From contig NC_010161.1 in assembly GCF_000196435.1 (NCBI RefSeq), forward strand, positions 310,001 to 374,000: 64,000 nucleotides of DNA, written 5' to 3'. The notes under the pieces are model-generated. The model saw only the letters and a list, made by a program, of their open reading frames with translations. It made no database searches and was not told where the DNA came from. The stretch is from Bartonella tribocorum CIP 105476. GTDB taxonomy: Bacteria; Pseudomonadota; Alphaproteobacteria; Rhizobiales; Rhizobiaceae. Below, one piece after another: positions 48,719 to 59,885 of this stretch (positions within the stretch are counted from its first letter, which is position 1; each line of letters begins with the position of its first letter). The position numbers and the translations under genes are program-made.

Positions 48719-48964
48719 ATGACTGAAACCAACGAAAAAAAACAATATTTACATCTTGTATTTGGTGGTGAGTTAAAAAATCTTAAGAGCAATCAATTTA
48801 AGAATCCTGATGATTTAGATGTGGTTGGTATTTTTTCAAATTATCAATCCGCTCAAGAAGCATGGCAGGCAAAAGCACAAAGCAGTGTAGATAATGCATT
48901 ACAACGTTATTACATCGTAGATTTGCATCAATTTCTTGATGCTGAAACAGATGATGCAGAGTGA
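48719..48964 (+). CDS. DUF4170 family protein
   Basis: An 81-residue protein from the ATG at 48719, preceded by GGAGA; an in-frame GTG at 48686 is less likely. The pattern 'QYLHLVFGGELKNL' followed by 'VVGIFSNYQSAQEAWQAKAQ' and 'YYIVDLHQFLD' is that of DUF4170, a small alphaproteobacterial family of unknown function usually found near the cysQ-like gene and waaA, as here. Probably cytosolic. Confidence 0.85.
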   Translation: MTETNEKKQYLHLVFGGELKNLKSNQFKNPDDLDVVGIFSNYQSAQEAWQAKAQSSVDNALQRYYIVDLHQFLDAETDDAE

Positions 48965-50193
48965 AGCTTGAATATTTGGTCATTATATCCGCTACCTCAC
49001 GCTTGTTTATCGTGCTCTCTCATAAGCGTGTTCTTTTAAAGAATAGAACGCCATAGAACAAAATGCTATTGTTGTTGTAAATTCATAGACTTTCTTAAGA
49101 AAATATTTCTCAAGGTATCCAATTCATTTCATAATGGTGTTCGCGCAAGGTACAATCCATTATTGCATCATCATATTTGCACTTAAAATATTAATAAAAA
49201 TGCAGGCTTACATTATTATGCACTTTGCTAGCCCAAAGTATGAGGATAAAATTTAGCACTTGAGATAGAGCATAAGAGGCATTTTTACTCCTTTTTTCAG
49301 TATTTTTTTATATATCTCCTATCCACCAGTTGTGCGTAAGCAAAAAGTTTTGATTGTTTCAACATAAGAAAGTTTTATGCTATTCAAGGGCAAGTTACGC
49401 AATGGGAAATAATTATACATCAATATATTGCCTCATTATGCGAATATAGTGTGATTAAGTTTTTGAATTTTATGTCAGAGTGAGTAAAAAAGTTCAAAAA
49501 GACGGTATATTTTTAAGCACCTTTGGTAAAATAAGGAGCATTTACTAGCGACAGGTGGTTTGCGCAAGTGTTTGTTGTGAAAGCAATGGGGGATGCTCTT
49601 TTATTTATAAGATAAATTTAGATGACAATTGCAAAGGCACGAAGGAACTTGTAATTCATTTATTATTATCGTTTTTTTTCATAAGGAGTATTGTATTGGA
49701 ATTTTCTTTTTTCTCAAAGTGAGGAAGTTGTTCCTCTATTTTTCTTAGTTGTGCAAAATAAATATGGAGTTTACAAAACAGTGTGAGCGTAACGTGATTG
49801 TGATTGGAATGGAATAATGTCTAGCATATCACGTTCATAAAAAATTCAGTATTATTAACATTTGAAATACCTTTAAATCTGAAAAAATATGGCTATGAAT
49901 TTGGATATTGCATATGAAATAGTAGAGAAAGCTGTAACAGAGGCATTGTATAGTCAATGATCTATTTCTATTATTCTATTGTATCTATGCTATTTTTATA
50001 GGAAAGTTTAAAAAGATAGGGATAAAATTATATTTCTTTTTCTTTAGTGCCTTCAATTTTCCCATGGGAGAAATATTCTTTATCCAAGATACGGATGGTA
50101 TTAAAAAAATCTGGATGCAACCAATAGTATTGATAAATTTCTTAACAAAATAAGCCTATAGATATCTCAAAACAGCTAATGAGGTGATTTTAA
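48965..50193 (-). pseudogene. 1.2-kb gap holding an integrase relic with leader (copy G, about 49030-49440)
   Basis: On the minus strand the relic start codon is at 49280-49282 ('ATGCCTCTTATGCTC'), the leader runs to about 49440 and the coding scrap to about 49030. Fine alignment with copy I: 'cttaagaaaatatttctcaaggtatccaattcatttcataatgg' region against 59520-59560. From 49441 to 50193 no gene is clear; a 23-codon frame at about 49890-49960 ('MAMNLDIAYEIVEKAVTEAL') is too short to judge. Confidence 0.65.
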
Positions 50194-51516
50194 ATGGTAG
50201 AATTAAAGGCACATGCGGCTCTTTTAACCTATCGGATGATTGGCTTTTTCTTATATCCTGTTATCCCTTTTTACTTGTTTTTTCGTGCTATCCGTGGAAA
50301 AGAAGAGTGGTGTCGCAAAAAAGAGCGTTTAGGTAAAAGCTCCCTTCGACGTCCCCAAGGTTCGTTAGTTTGGTTGCATGCAGCAAGTGTTGGAGAAACA
50401 CTTGCGCTTGTTCCTCTTATAAATCATATTTTATCATTAAAAATCAATGTGTTATTGACAACCGGGACTGTGACCTCTTCCTCTCTTGTGAAAAAACATT
50501 TTGGTCATCGGTTAATTCATCAATATGCTCCTTTGGATTTAGATTTTGTTGTGCGGCGTTTTATTCGTCGTTGGAAGCCTGATCTCGTTTTGATTTGTGA
50601 ATCGGAAATTTGGCCTCTTCGTATTAAAGAACTTGCTAAAATGGATATTCCACAGATTTTGGTTAATGCTCATATGTCTGAACGTTCTTTTAAAGCTTGG
50701 AAAAAACAGCACGTTCTTGCTAAACATATTTTTAAGGATATTGATTTGGCGATTAGTCAAAACGAAAGAGATGTTATTTATTATCATACACTTGGCGTAA
50801 AATCTGTAACGTTTTCTGGTAATCTCAAGGCTGATGTTTTTTTGGTTGAAGATCAAGCATTGCTTGCACGTTATCGTAATGCTATCGGCAACCGCCCAGT
50901 TTGGGCCGCTGTTTCAACGCATGAAGGGGAAGAGGAGATTGCTTTTGAGGTTCATAAGATTGTTAAAAATTATTTGCCAGATTTATTAACAATTATTGTG
51001 CCTCGACATCCTGAACGTTTAGAAGATCTTATCAAAAAATGTGACAATCAGAGTTTACGTTTTATTCGGAGAAGTAGAAATACTCTTCCAGATATGAATA
51101 CCGACATTTTATGGGGCGATACGATTGGAGAAATGGGACTTTTTCTTCGTTTATCCAAAGTTTCTTTCGTTGGTAAGTCGTTATGTGGAAAGGGAGGACA
51201 TAATCCATTAGAATTGGCTTTACTCGGCTCCGCTATTTTAACGGGGCCTCATGTTTCAAATTTTCAAGAGATGTTCGAACAATTTTTAATGCGTGATGCA
51301 GCATGTATGGTTCAAGATACAAAACAGCTTGCGATTCAGGTGTATAAACTTTTAACCAATGAAACACGGCGACAAGAAATGGTTGATAAGGCCCATGAGG
51401 TTGCAACAGATATGGCAGGAGCACTTGAGCGCACGTTAAAGATTTTAGACCCGTTTTTACAACCCCTTGTCATACAAACAGGTTTACATCAGCGTCAGGG
51501 TGGATATGCATATTAG
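50194..51516 (+). CDS. waaA: 3-deoxy-D-manno-octulosonic acid (Kdo) transferase
   Basis: A 440-residue GT30 glycosyltransferase of the inner membrane. An N-terminal membrane segment (about residues 12-30) leads to '[17 protein letters not shown]' and '[13 protein letters not shown]', then '[20 protein letters not shown]' and the C-domain '[20 protein letters not shown]'. It transfers Kdo from CMP-Kdo (made by kdsB in this window) to lipid A precursor. It overlaps lpxK by 11 nt, the usual alphaproteobacterial pair. Confidence 0.95.
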   Translation: MVELKAHAALLTYRMIGFFLYPVIPFYLFFRAIRGKEEWCRKKERLGKSSLRRPQGSLVWLHAASVGETLALVPLINHILSLKINVLLTTGTVTSSSLVKKHFGHRLIHQYAPLDLDFVVRRFIRRWKPDLVLICESEIWPLRIKELAKMDIPQILVNAHMSERSFKAWKKQHVLAKHIFKDIDLAISQNERDVIYYHTLGVKSVTFSGNLKADVFLVEDQALLARYRNAIGNRPVWAAVSTHEGEEEIAFEVHKIVKNYLPDLLTIIVPRHPERLEDLIKKCDNQSLRFIRRSRNTLPDMNTDILWGDTIGEMGLFLRLSKVSFVGKSLCGKGGHNPLELALLGSAILTGPHVSNFQEMFEQFLMRDAACMVQDTKQLAIQVYKLLTNETRRQEMVDKAHEVATDMAGALERTLKILDPFLQPLVIQTGLHQRQGGYAY

Positions 51517-52546
51517 TGCCCCTCATTTTTGGTGGAAAAATAAAAGCTTTTTACGTTTTTTATTAGCTCCAATTTCATGGGGGTATGGCTATTTTTCATG
51601 TCGTTTTATGGGAAGACAGCCCCCCGTAATTGATCTTCCGGTTTTATGTATTGGGAATTTTACATGTGGTGGTACGGGTAAAACGCCGGTTGTTATTGCT
51701 TTTGCCAAAGTGGCGAAAGAACTTGGTTTTGTCCCTGGTGTTGTATCACGGGGTTATGGTGGAGCAGTTAAAGGAGTGCATCTTGTAAATGAAAAATATG
51801 ACACCGCGCGCGATGTTGGAGATGAGGCTCTTTTACTGGCACAGCATGCTTTTGTTGCTGTATCGGCTAATCGTTATGCAGCAGCACAACGGCTGAAAAA
51901 AGAGGGATGTAATCTTATTCTAATGGATGATGGCTTTCAAAGCCGCCGACTTTATATGGATTATACGTTACTTGTTGTTGATGCGATGCGTGGTTTTGGC
52001 AATGGAGCTGTCTTTCCAGCAGGACCTTTGCGTGTACCATTAAAAACGCAATTTTCTTTTATGGATAGTGTTTTATTGATTGGTCACTCAGATGCGCGTG
52101 ATAATGTTTCTTTTCTTATTGCGCGTACTGGAAAGCCTTTGCATCGTGCTCATCTTAAGGCAAGGGCCTCTGATGAGGTTGCAGGAAAATCATTTTTGGC
52201 ATTTGCGGGTATTGGCAATCCAGACAAATTTTTTCAATCCATTAAAGAATTGTCTGGTCATGTGGTGCAAACTTATACCTATCCAGATCACTATTTTTTT
52301 ACCGATAAAAATTTAACAAGCCTTGTACAAAAGGCTCAAATGTACAATTTATGGTTAGCAACAACAGCTAAAGATTATATTCGTATACAGACAATTCATG
52401 AGCGAAAAGATTTGAAAAATCTTATTGTTTTTGATGTGGATGTCGATTTTGTTCAAAAAGATTTCTGCCGTATGCTTCTTGAGGAGGTTATAACCCGCTT
52501 TAGAAAACGTTCCTGTGAATTTTCTTGTGCGAAAGGCAAAGGCTAA
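51506..52546 (+). CDS. lpxK: Tetraacyldisaccharide 4'-kinase
   Basis: A 346-residue membrane-associated kinase adding the 4'-phosphate of lipid A. I use the ATG at 51506 ('[20 protein letters not shown]') because AGGGTGG precedes it and LpxK proteins begin with this Trp-rich helix; the frame opens 39 bp earlier. P-loop is '[20 protein letters not shown]' and the second motif '[13 protein letters not shown]' carries the catalytic Asp. Coupled to waaA; both act in lipid A/Kdo assembly. Confidence 0.95.
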   Translation: MHISAPHFWWKNKSFLRFLLAPISWGYGYFSCRFMGRQPPVIDLPVLCIGNFTCGGTGKTPVVIAFAKVAKELGFVPGVVSRGYGGAVKGVHLVNEKYDTARDVGDEALLLAQHAFVAVSANRYAAAQRLKKEGCNLILMDDGFQSRRLYMDYTLLVVDAMRGFGNGAVFPAGPLRVPLKTQFSFMDSVLLIGHSDARDNVSFLIARTGKPLHRAHLKARASDEVAGKSFLAFAGIGNPDKFFQSIKELSGHVVQTYTYPDHYFFTDKNLTSLVQKAQMYNLWLATTAKDYIRIQTIHERKDLKNLIVFDVDVDFVQKDFCRMLLEEVITRFRKRSCEFSCAKGKG

Positions 52547-52565
52547 ATTTATAGCTTTTAAGGGG

Positions 52566-52802
52566 CTATTCTTCTTGTGTTTTTAACAATTGCTTGAGAT
52601 ATGGATTGCATTCAAGTTCGCGATGATAGGAGATTTCACAACTAGCATAGGCTTCTTGGCGGTGATGATTCCAATATTTTAAATCATCTATAGGGATTTT
52701 TTGTCCGCTAACAGCACAAACGATATAGGTTCCATATTCTACAATATCATATCCGTTATTAGAATAACGAACTTTTGCTTCGCGTTCATCATGAGAAAAC
52801 AT
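52566..52802 (-). CDS. DUF2093 family protein
   Basis: A 78-residue protein with 'EAKVRYSNNGYDIVEYGTYI' and 'CAVSGQKIPIDDLKYWNHHR', the conserved pattern of DUF2093, a small alphaproteobacterial family of unknown function often beside lpxK. Lower-case AAGGAAA precedes the ATG at 52802. Convergent with lpxK; 111 bp from the mutL stop, so probably independent or the tail of a mutL transcript. Confidence 0.86.
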   Translation of the reverse strand: MFSHDEREAKVRYSNNGYDIVEYGTYIVCAVSGQKIPIDDLKYWNHHRQEAYASCEISYHRELECNPYLKQLLKTQEE

Positions 52803-52913
52803 TTTCTACATTTCCTTTTTACTTGACATTATTACTCAAGAAAATGCCATAAGATATATTATACAGTCCAGAATTAATTTAAAAATATTTTTCTTGTTAA
52901 AAGGATTAAGCGT

Positions 52914-54770
52914 TTATTTTCTGCCAAAAAGCCGTTCTATATCTGCTAATTTGAGTTCAATATAAGTAGGGCGGCCATGATTACATGTACTTGTATTGGG
53001 TATTGCCTCCATTTGTCGTAACAGTCTGTTCATTTCTTCGGGGCGTAAAAGACGTCCTGATCGTATGGAGCCGTGACAAGCCATCGTTGCTGCAACATAA
53101 TCAAGCATTGCTTTTAAATTGTTTGTTGTATCGTACTCAGCAGCTTCATCGGCGAGATCTTTAATAAGGGCTTGTACGTTGATCTTTCCTAACATGGAAG
53201 GCGTTTCGCGTACAAGAATTGCACCAGGTCCAAATGGTTCTATTCCTAATCCAAATTTTTGCAAAGCATCTTTGTGTGTTAAAAGGCATGTTGCATCCTC
53301 TTCAGAGAGTTCTACAATTTCAGGAATGAGTAATAATTGTGAAGGAAGTGGTTTGGCATAAAGTGCATTTTTGAGTGCTTCATAAACCAATCGTTCGTGT
53401 GCAGCATGCTGATCGACAATGATCAAACTATCTTGAGTTTGGGCGATAATATAGTTTTTATGAATTTGTGCTCTGGCCGCACCTAGAGGATAAGATAACT
53501 CTTCTGATGAAGGTATAGTGCTTGGAATGTATGCATCTCCGCTTGGTGTATTTAAGCCTTCCATAATAGGCGTGGCATTTTCTTTCAAACCAAAAGAGTT
53601 GGTACTATCCAACGGTTTGTGAACCATTGAAGCGGTGGCAAAATGATGAGACTGCGGGCTGTAAGAAGAGGATTGGTGAGCATTTTTAAAATTACCCAAA
53701 GATTGTTGTGTCAATGGTTTTTGTGTTTGAAATGCAGCAAGCATTGCTTCAGAACGGGTTGAAGTAGGGCGAATACCAGATTGCTGCAATGCTTCACGAA
53801 TTGCTCCAACGATTAAACCACGAATTAAGCCCGGATCACGGAATCGTACATCAGCTTTGGCGGGGTGAACATTAACATCGACTTCAGCAGGGGGAAGATC
53901 AATAAAAAGAATAGCGACAGGATAACGATCCCGTGTCATGACATCAGCATAAGCGCCTCGGATTGCACCCCATAGAAATTTATCACGCACAGGACGCCCA
54001 TTAACATAAGCAAATTGATGAAGGCTGTTATTTCGGTTGAAAGATGGCAAACAAGCAAACCCCGTTAAGCGTACGGATTCGCGTTCAGCATCCAATGCAA
54101 TGCTGTTAGGGGCGAATTCTTTTCCCATAATTTGGGTAATACGTTGTAATTGTCCTTGCGTATTATTTTCTGTCGCAGACAGTTCCATAGATGTTCTGTC
54201 TAGTCCTGAAAGAGAAAAGCGGATATGTGGAAATGCAATAGCAATTCGTTTAATCATATCACTAATAGCATTTGTTTCAGCCCGATCAGTTTTCATAAAT
54301 TTTAATCGTGCTGGTGTGACAAAGAAAAGGTCACGAACTTCAACAATTGTTCCCAAATTTGCAGCAGCGGGCTTGGGACCTACAATTTTTCCTGCAGTTA
54401 CGGAAATTTCAGCAGCATTCTCAGCCTCTTTTGTTCGTGAAATGAGTTTGAGTTTAGCAACAGAACCAATAGAAGGGAGAGCTTCTCCTCTAAACCCAAG
54501 GAAGCAGATATTGTGTACATCATCGGTGATCTTTGAGGTACAATGGCGAGAAACGGCTAAAGTTAACTGATCTGCCGGAATCCCACAACCATTATCACTT
54601 ACCTTTATAAAATTTTTTCCACCATTCGCTGTAATAATTTCAATGCGCGTTGCACCAGCATCAATAGCATTTTCAACAAGTTCTTTGACAACATTTGCTG
54701 GCCGTTCAATCACTTCACCAGCGGCGATTTGATTAATAATATTTTCGCTAAGATGGCGTATAATCATCAT
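52914..54770 (-). CDS. mutL: DNA mismatch repair protein MutL
   Basis: A 618-residue GHKL ATPase. N-terminal motifs are '[20 protein letters not shown]', '[14 protein letters not shown]' and '[18 protein letters not shown]'. The C-terminal domain carries '[12 protein letters not shown]', which fits the endonuclease motif DQHA(X)2E(X)4E, so this MutL should nick DNA itself, as expected in a bacterium without MutH. The linker (about 340-430) is Ser/Gln-rich. Two adjacent ATG codons can start it (54770 or 54767). Confidence 0.96.
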   Translation of the reverse strand: MMIIRHLSENIINQIAAGEVIERPANVVKELVENAIDAGATRIEIITANGGKNFIKVSDNGCGIPADQLTLAVSRHCTSKITDDVHNICFLGFRGEALPSIGSVAKLKLISRTKEAENAAEISVTAGKIVGPKPAAANLGTIVEVRDLFFVTPARLKFMKTDRAETNAISDMIKRIAIAFPHIRFSLSGLDRTSMELSATENNTQGQLQRITQIMGKEFAPNSIALDAERESVRLTGFACLPSFNRNNSLHQFAYVNGRPVRDKFLWGAIRGAYADVMTRDRYPVAILFIDLPPAEVDVNVHPAKADVRFRDPGLIRGLIVGAIREALQQSGIRPTSTRSEAMLAAFQTQKPLTQQSLGNFKNAHQSSSYSPQSHHFATASMVHKPLDSTNSFGLKENATPIMEGLNTPSGDAYIPSTIPSSEELSYPLGAARAQIHKNYIIAQTQDSLIIVDQHAAHERLVYEALKNALYAKPLPSQLLLIPEIVELSEEDATCLLTHKDALQKFGLGIEPFGPGAILVRETPSMLGKINVQALIKDLADEAAEYDTTNNLKAMLDYVAATMACHGSIRSGRLLRPEEMNRLLRQMEAIPNTSTCNHGRPTYIELKLADIERLFGRK

Positions 54771-55040
54771 AAATTCTAACAGGGTTCTTAAGGGGGTTAT
54801 AGGAAATTATGATAACATTATTTGTGCAACATTCAAGAATGAGAAGGTATGAGAGATCTTATTTCTAAACATTTCTTATTTTTTCGAGAGCGTATTATAC
54901 TAAATGTTCTTCATTATTCGAAATATTAACAGATTACTTGAAAAAAATAGAAAAAATAATTTTTATCATCCTAAAATAGCTTGCACCAATTTATCATCTA
55001 GGTCAAAAAAGAAACAGTGTAAAAAGGGAAGGCAACATAT

Positions 55041-56129
55041 ATGGCGCGTATAAGCGGTATTTTAGCAGATAGTGATATACAAGCTTTGATTGATAATAAC
55101 TTTCTGAAAGCTCAATATCCATTTGATAGATCTCAAATACAACCCGCAAGCCTTGATCTTCGTTTAGGGGAAAAAGCTTATCGTATCCGTGCTTCCTTTA
55201 TGCCGGGTCTTGATACAAAAGTTTTGGATAAACTTGAACGGTTAAAGTTACATGAGTTTGATTTACGAGATGGGGCTGTTTTGGAAACGGGCTGTGTTTA
55301 TATAGTTCCACTTTTAGAAAATTTGTCCTTACCAGAATTTTTATCTGCTATTGCCAATCCAAAAAGCTCTACGGGACGATTAGATATTTTTACACGAGTT
55401 ATTACGGACAATGCTCAAGAGTTTGATAAAATTTGTGCTGGTTATCATGGTCCCCTTTATCTGGAAATTAGCCCACGAACATTTCCAATTTTGGTGCGTA
55501 CAGGCTCGCATTTATCACAGCTTCGATTTAGAAAAGGGCAAAGTTATTTAAATGAAATTGAACTGCATGCTTTGCAAAGGAAAGAAACGCTGATATCGGA
55601 TGATCTTCCTAATATTAGCGCTGGTGGTATTGGGCTTTCCATTAATTTAAAAGGAGATGAAAACAGGCTTATAGGTTATCGTGGGAAACATCATACAAGT
55701 GTTATTGATATTGATAAACGTGCTGTTGCTCACGTTTTAGATTTTTGGGAACCTCTTTTTGATCGTGGACAAAGGGAGCTGGTTCTTGATCCTGATGAGT
55801 TTTATATTTTAGTTTCACGAGAGTTTGTTCATGTGCCTCCACTTTATGCTGCAGAAATGACACCTTTTGATCCTTTAGTTGGTGAGTTTAGGGTGCATTA
55901 TGCAGGCTTTTTTGATCCAGGATTTGGGCATATGGAAGCGAGTGGTAAAGGGGCAAGAGCGGTTTTAGAAGTGCGGAGCCATGAAGTTCCTTTTATCTTA
56001 GAGCATGGTCAAATTATTGGCCGTTTGGTCTATGAGCATATGCTTAATCGACCATCAGCCCTTTATGGACATGATATTGGGTCACATTATCAAGCACAGG
56101 GTTTAAAGTTATCCAAGCATTTTAAATGA
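55041..56129 (+). CDS. Long dCTP-deaminase-like protein
   Basis: A 362-residue protein with two dCTP-deaminase/dUTPase-fold halves. The first has 'QIQPASLDLRLGEKAYRIRA', 'IANPKSSTGRLDIFTRVITD' and 'GSHLSQLRFRKGQ'; the second has 'PLVGEFRVHYAGFFDPGFG' and 'VLEVRSHEVPFILEHGQIIG'. Alphaproteobacteria carry such long forms, annotated as 2'-deoxycytidine 5'-triphosphate deaminase, which supply dUMP/dUTP. I infer the same here; which half is catalytic is not clear. AAGGGAAGG upstream of the ATG. Confidence 0.87.
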   Translation: MARISGILADSDIQALIDNNFLKAQYPFDRSQIQPASLDLRLGEKAYRIRASFMPGLDTKVLDKLERLKLHEFDLRDGAVLETGCVYIVPLLENLSLPEFLSAIANPKSSTGRLDIFTRVITDNAQEFDKICAGYHGPLYLEISPRTFPILVRTGSHLSQLRFRKGQSYLNEIELHALQRKETLISDDLPNISAGGIGLSINLKGDENRLIGYRGKHHTSVIDIDKRAVAHVLDFWEPLFDRGQRELVLDPDEFYILVSREFVHVPPLYAAEMTPFDPLVGEFRVHYAGFFDPGFGHMEASGKGARAVLEVRSHEVPFILEHGQIIGRLVYEHMLNRPSALYGHDIGSHYQAQGLKLSKHFK

Positions 56130-57200
56130 GCTGAAAACGACGAATTTTGCTAAAATGTATGGAGAAAATATCTTTTAAGTAAGAAATTTGTTCTTCACAA
56201 AATCGGCACCATGCACTCTATTTTCAGTTTTAAAAGTTATGGCAGCCCTTGAATTTTGAGGATATGAGAGGCATTTTTACTTTTTTTTAAGAGTTTTTAT
56301 TCATACGAGTTCTGTTTATGATGAGAAAAAGAATAGTTTCAATTGTTTCATCGTGAAAAGAGCTGAAATGAAAGATTTTTATTGTATTTAATTCTTATTC
56401 AATATGTCATGCATATGTATTATAATAATAAATCAACAGCTTACTGAAATTGGATATAACAATAGCTTATTTGTTTTTCAAAAAAACGTGTAAGACTGGG
56501 TGTTGCTATTCACTACATTTTAATAACAATTTTTTTAATGAAGAGTGTTTTAATTTTAGCAACCCATTTATAGCCTCGGGATATAATACCGCCAGAAAAT
56601 TATTCAACTAAAGGTGAATAATTTCTATGATAATGAACATTAAAAAATTTTTTTATGCTCTATGTGAATGAGATATTGTATATTTTTATGAACTCTCACG
56701 AATAAGTAAAATATCTCATTTTTGAATATTACCATATGAGAATATTTCTGGACATACGTGACAGCTTTGTTTCCAGTATTAATTAAAGTTTTTTTCTCTC
56801 TTTGGGAGGAGATTATGGGTTATGCTCAATGACAAGAGACTCTATATTCTTATAAATGATAATGTAAGGATTCTTTGGAGGAAGAGATGTCTTTAAATTG
56901 CAATTAACTTAATTGGTGGAGCAATCGCTTTCGAATATGTATTCATTTAAAATAGAATATAATAATTTCAATTGCCATGAACAATGTGTGAGTGGATACG
57001 TTATGGATACTGCTCCATACTGTATATTTTTATATTTGGAAAAGAGAAAGAAGACATTGTTTTTATCAATTAGTTTTTTTAGAAAGTTGCAATCCCTGTT
57101 ATCTCTATTTATTCAATGGAGCATTTTGTGAGGATATCAAATAGGAGATACAGGGAGCTCTTATGCGTTTTAGGGTATTTTCCCTTTTCATTTAGGAACA
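56130..57200 (-). pseudogene. 1.07-kb gap holding a short integrase relic (copy H, about 56170-56445)
   Basis: On the minus strand the relic start is at 56272-56274 ('ATGCCTCTCATATCC'), with leader to about 56445 and a coding scrap to about 56170. From 56446 to 57200 I see no supported gene; a 72-codon frame at 56913-57131 has no ribosome binding site and chance-like composition. The lldD promoter should be near the right end. Confidence 0.55.
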
Positions 57201-58364
57201 ATGGTGCCATCAATGATTATTGCTTCAACATTTGATTATCGGAAGGCAGCAAAACGTCGGCTTCCCCCTTTCCTTTTTCACTATATTGATGGTGGGGCTT
57301 ATGCTGAAGAAACATTGCGACGTAATTGTAGCGATCTTCAAGCACTTGCACTGCGTCAAAGGATTTTAAGGCAAGTTGGTGGTGTTGATCTTTCAATCAA
57401 GCTTTTTGAGCAGCGACTTGATTTACCGATTGTTCTTGCACCTGTTGGGCTCACGGGCATGTATGCACGTCGTGGTGAAGTACAAGCGGCGCATGCCGCA
57501 ACAGCAAAAGGGATTCCTTTTACTCTATCTTCTGTTTCAGTTTGTCCCATTGCAGAAGTGCAGGAAGCGGTTGGGGGAGGATTTTGGTTTCAGCTTTACG
57601 TTCTCAAAGATCGTGGTTTCATGCGTGATGCATTAGAGCGGGCTTGGGCATCTGGGGTTCGCACACTGGTTTTTACCGTTGATATGCCAATTCCTGGTGC
57701 CCGTTATCGTGATGCGCATTCGGGGATGTCTGGCCCTTATGCTGGATTACGCCGTTTTTTACAAGCTTTTACGCATCCACATTGGGCTTGGAATGTGGGT
57801 ATTATGGGGCGCCCCCATGATCTTGGAAATGTTTCCACTTATCTCGAAAAGAAGATTGCATTGGATGATTATGTTGGTTGGCTTGGGGCAAATTTTGATC
57901 CATCAATTGGTTGGCATGATCTACAATGGATTCGGGATTTCTGGAAGGGAAAAATGATTCTGAAAGGTATTCTTGATCCAGAAGATGCGCGAGAAGCAGT
58001 ACAATTTGGTGCTGATGGTATCGTTGTTTCTAATCATGGCGGACGCCAACTCGATGGTGTCTTATCAACGGCGCGGGCATTACCAGCAATTGCCGAGGCT
58101 GTAAAGAATGATTTGGTTATTTTAGCGGATTCTGGTGTGCGTTCTGGACTTGATGTTGTACGCATGATCGCACAAGGTGCGGATGCCGTTATGATTGGTC
58201 GTGCTTTTGTTTATGCACTTGCAGCAGCAGGTGAGAAAGGTGTTGCTCACCTGCTTGATCTTTTTGCCAATGAAATGCGGGTCGCTATGACACTGACTGG
58301 TGCTCAGACACTCAAAGAGATTACATGTGAAAGTTTAGTGAATACAGATGCCTTTAAACAATGA
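57201..58364 (+). CDS. lldD: FMN-dependent L-lactate dehydrogenase
   Basis: A 387-residue FMN-dependent alpha-hydroxyacid dehydrogenase, very close to E. coli LldD throughout: '[20 protein letters not shown]', '[20 protein letters not shown]', '[17 protein letters not shown]', '[20 protein letters not shown]' and the catalytic His in '[15 protein letters not shown]'. It oxidises L-lactate to pyruvate and feeds the respiratory chain at the inner membrane. AGGA precedes the ATG at 57201; a second ATG at 57213 matches the E. coli start. It stands alone without lldP or lldR, beside a phage-relic region. Confidence 0.96.
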   Translation: MVPSMIIASTFDYRKAAKRRLPPFLFHYIDGGAYAEETLRRNCSDLQALALRQRILRQVGGVDLSIKLFEQRLDLPIVLAPVGLTGMYARRGEVQAAHAATAKGIPFTLSSVSVCPIAEVQEAVGGGFWFQLYVLKDRGFMRDALERAWASGVRTLVFTVDMPIPGARYRDAHSGMSGPYAGLRRFLQAFTHPHWAWNVGIMGRPHDLGNVSTYLEKKIALDDYVGWLGANFDPSIGWHDLQWIRDFWKGKMILKGILDPEDAREAVQFGADGIVVSNHGGRQLDGVLSTARALPAIAEAVKNDLVILADSGVRSGLDVVRMIAQGADAVMIGRAFVYALAAAGEKGVAHLLDLFANEMRVAMTLTGAQTLKEITCESLVNTDAFKQ

Positions 58365-59454
58365 AAGTTATGTTTTATACTGCTTTTAGAAAAAAATCTT
58401 TTTTATAGAAGAGCATAATTGTATATTTTACAGCTAAGTTGACGGTTAACGTTAAAGAAAAAAGTCAAAACTCTTCTCCATAAAATGACAAGAAGTACCC
58501 AATAACTATAATAATAGTAAAGAAAAAATCTTAATAACAATCAAAGCAGAAAAAGCAAAAATGACATTGCTGCATCTTTTATTCACTTTTTTAAAAGCTT
58601 ATTCTAAGGATAAAAAGGAACAAGCGCTGCGAGTAAAGGCATAACAACTGTTGATATAGAAAAAATAGATATAAATAATGCTGTGAGCATTTTTCCTCTC
58701 CTGTTTATAAAAATATAATATATTAATTATGTATTGTTTTAATACACAATTAAATTCATATAGTATATAAATAATTTTATTTAAAAAGTCAATATGTGTT
58801 ATTAATAATATATAAATTTATAATAAAAAAGTAGATAGATATGTATAATATAAATATTATTATTTCTAATATTAATGAATAATTATATTATATGTATATG
58901 GTATTGTTTTTTATGGAATGTATTTTAAAACAATGAAAAATACAGTATAGTATCTTTTAAATAAAACGCATTCATTAGAAAGCGAGACAACGTGATTTAA
59001 TGTGCTTATCAGCCATTGTTTTCTTGTCCTCTCAATGATTTATGATAGTTTTGAACTCGCGAGCATATTAGGAGGCAGTTGAATATTTTTTGTATAGTAT
59101 GCTAATGCTATTTACACTTTCTCGATTGACACCATAATTTACCAAAATATCTATTTTGTTTCTATTGCAGATGTGGTTATTTGGTACTGCTAATGATATA
59201 AATTGGTATGGAATGTTTTATTCCATAAGCAATCTAGCAATTGCATCTCTAAGTTTTCATTGATATTATTCTCTTAAAAAATAATCACAGTTCTATGGAA
59301 TTTTCATAACTTTAGCGCTGTATATTATCTAAAGATCAAATTATTAGCACATCTGTAACTTTTTGTATAATTTCTATTTTTGAGCCTTTCAGAAATATCA
59401 AGACAAATATGAACAGTTTCACCAGTAGCAAATACAGAGAGTATCTTTTCCCTT
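58365..59454. other. Very AT-rich non-coding region containing one candidate micro-gene
   Basis: About 1.1 kb. Bases 58730-58930 are almost purely A/T with 'ataatataa'-type runs. Apart from the 28-codon frame at 58604-58690, described separately, I see no gene. Confidence 0.4.
58604..58690 (-). CDS. Candidate 28-residue hydrophobic membrane peptide
   Basis: The frame reads 'MLTALFISIFSISTVVMPLL' then 'AALVPFYP' and a TAG stop. It is preceded at perfect spacing by AGGAGAGG, the strongest ribosome binding site in this part of the window. Residues 3-25 could form one membrane helix with a proline kink. Such peptides may be toxins, transporter helpers or holin-like; the role is unknown. The neighbourhood is AT-rich accessory DNA next to phage relics. 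Evidence is only the ribosome binding site and composition. Confidence 0.45.
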   Translation of the reverse strand: MLTALFISIFSISTVVMPLLAALVPFYP

Positions 59455-59885
59455 TTATGGGGTCACGCCCTTCATGTAAAACAGAACGCCACCCACTTGC
59501 CAATTTACGTGCTTTTTTTTAAGAAACATGTCTTAAGGCACCCAATCCCATTTCACGGTGTCGCCCATGAAGGGTATAACGATAAAGCCCCCATGAAATA
59601 ATATAGCACCACCATCTTTACGATTATGAAGTAGCAAGCCAGCACCATCATTATATTTGCCAGCTCGTGGGAGTTGCGACAGATCTTGGCACTTGAGAGC
59701 GTTCATAAGAGCCATTTGGGGTCCTTTCTTGTATAAATTTTACCCACACACCAGCCCCGCTTATGACGTGCAAGCAAGTGATATGAATTGATTCAATCTG
59801 AGAGGGGTTAGAATAAGAAAATCTTACGATATTAGGGACTCTCATTCAATATGCAAAACAGCGAATTACCATTATAAATCAATTC
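59455..59885 (-). pseudogene. Best-preserved integrase 5' relic with leader (copy I)
   Basis: On the minus strand the start ATG is at 59713-59715. The frame reads 'MALMNALKCQDLSQLPRAGK' and continues 'YNDGAGLLLHNRKDGG', then a frameshift near 59580 moves the continuation to another frame: 'RYTLHGRHREMGLGALRHVS' and, after a second shift in an A-run near 59513-59520, 'KLASGWRSVLHEGRDP'. This is the DUF4102 arm-binding domain of a P4-family tyrosine integrase; the catalytic domain is gone. About 170 bp of leader follow to 59885. It is the reference for copies A-H. Confidence 0.85.

Noticed and set aside
59533..59715. 60-codon frame considered as an intact small gene
   Set aside because: Its N-terminal part matches an integrase arm-binding domain and the match continues in other frames after two frameshifts, so it is a relic and not a small protein gene.
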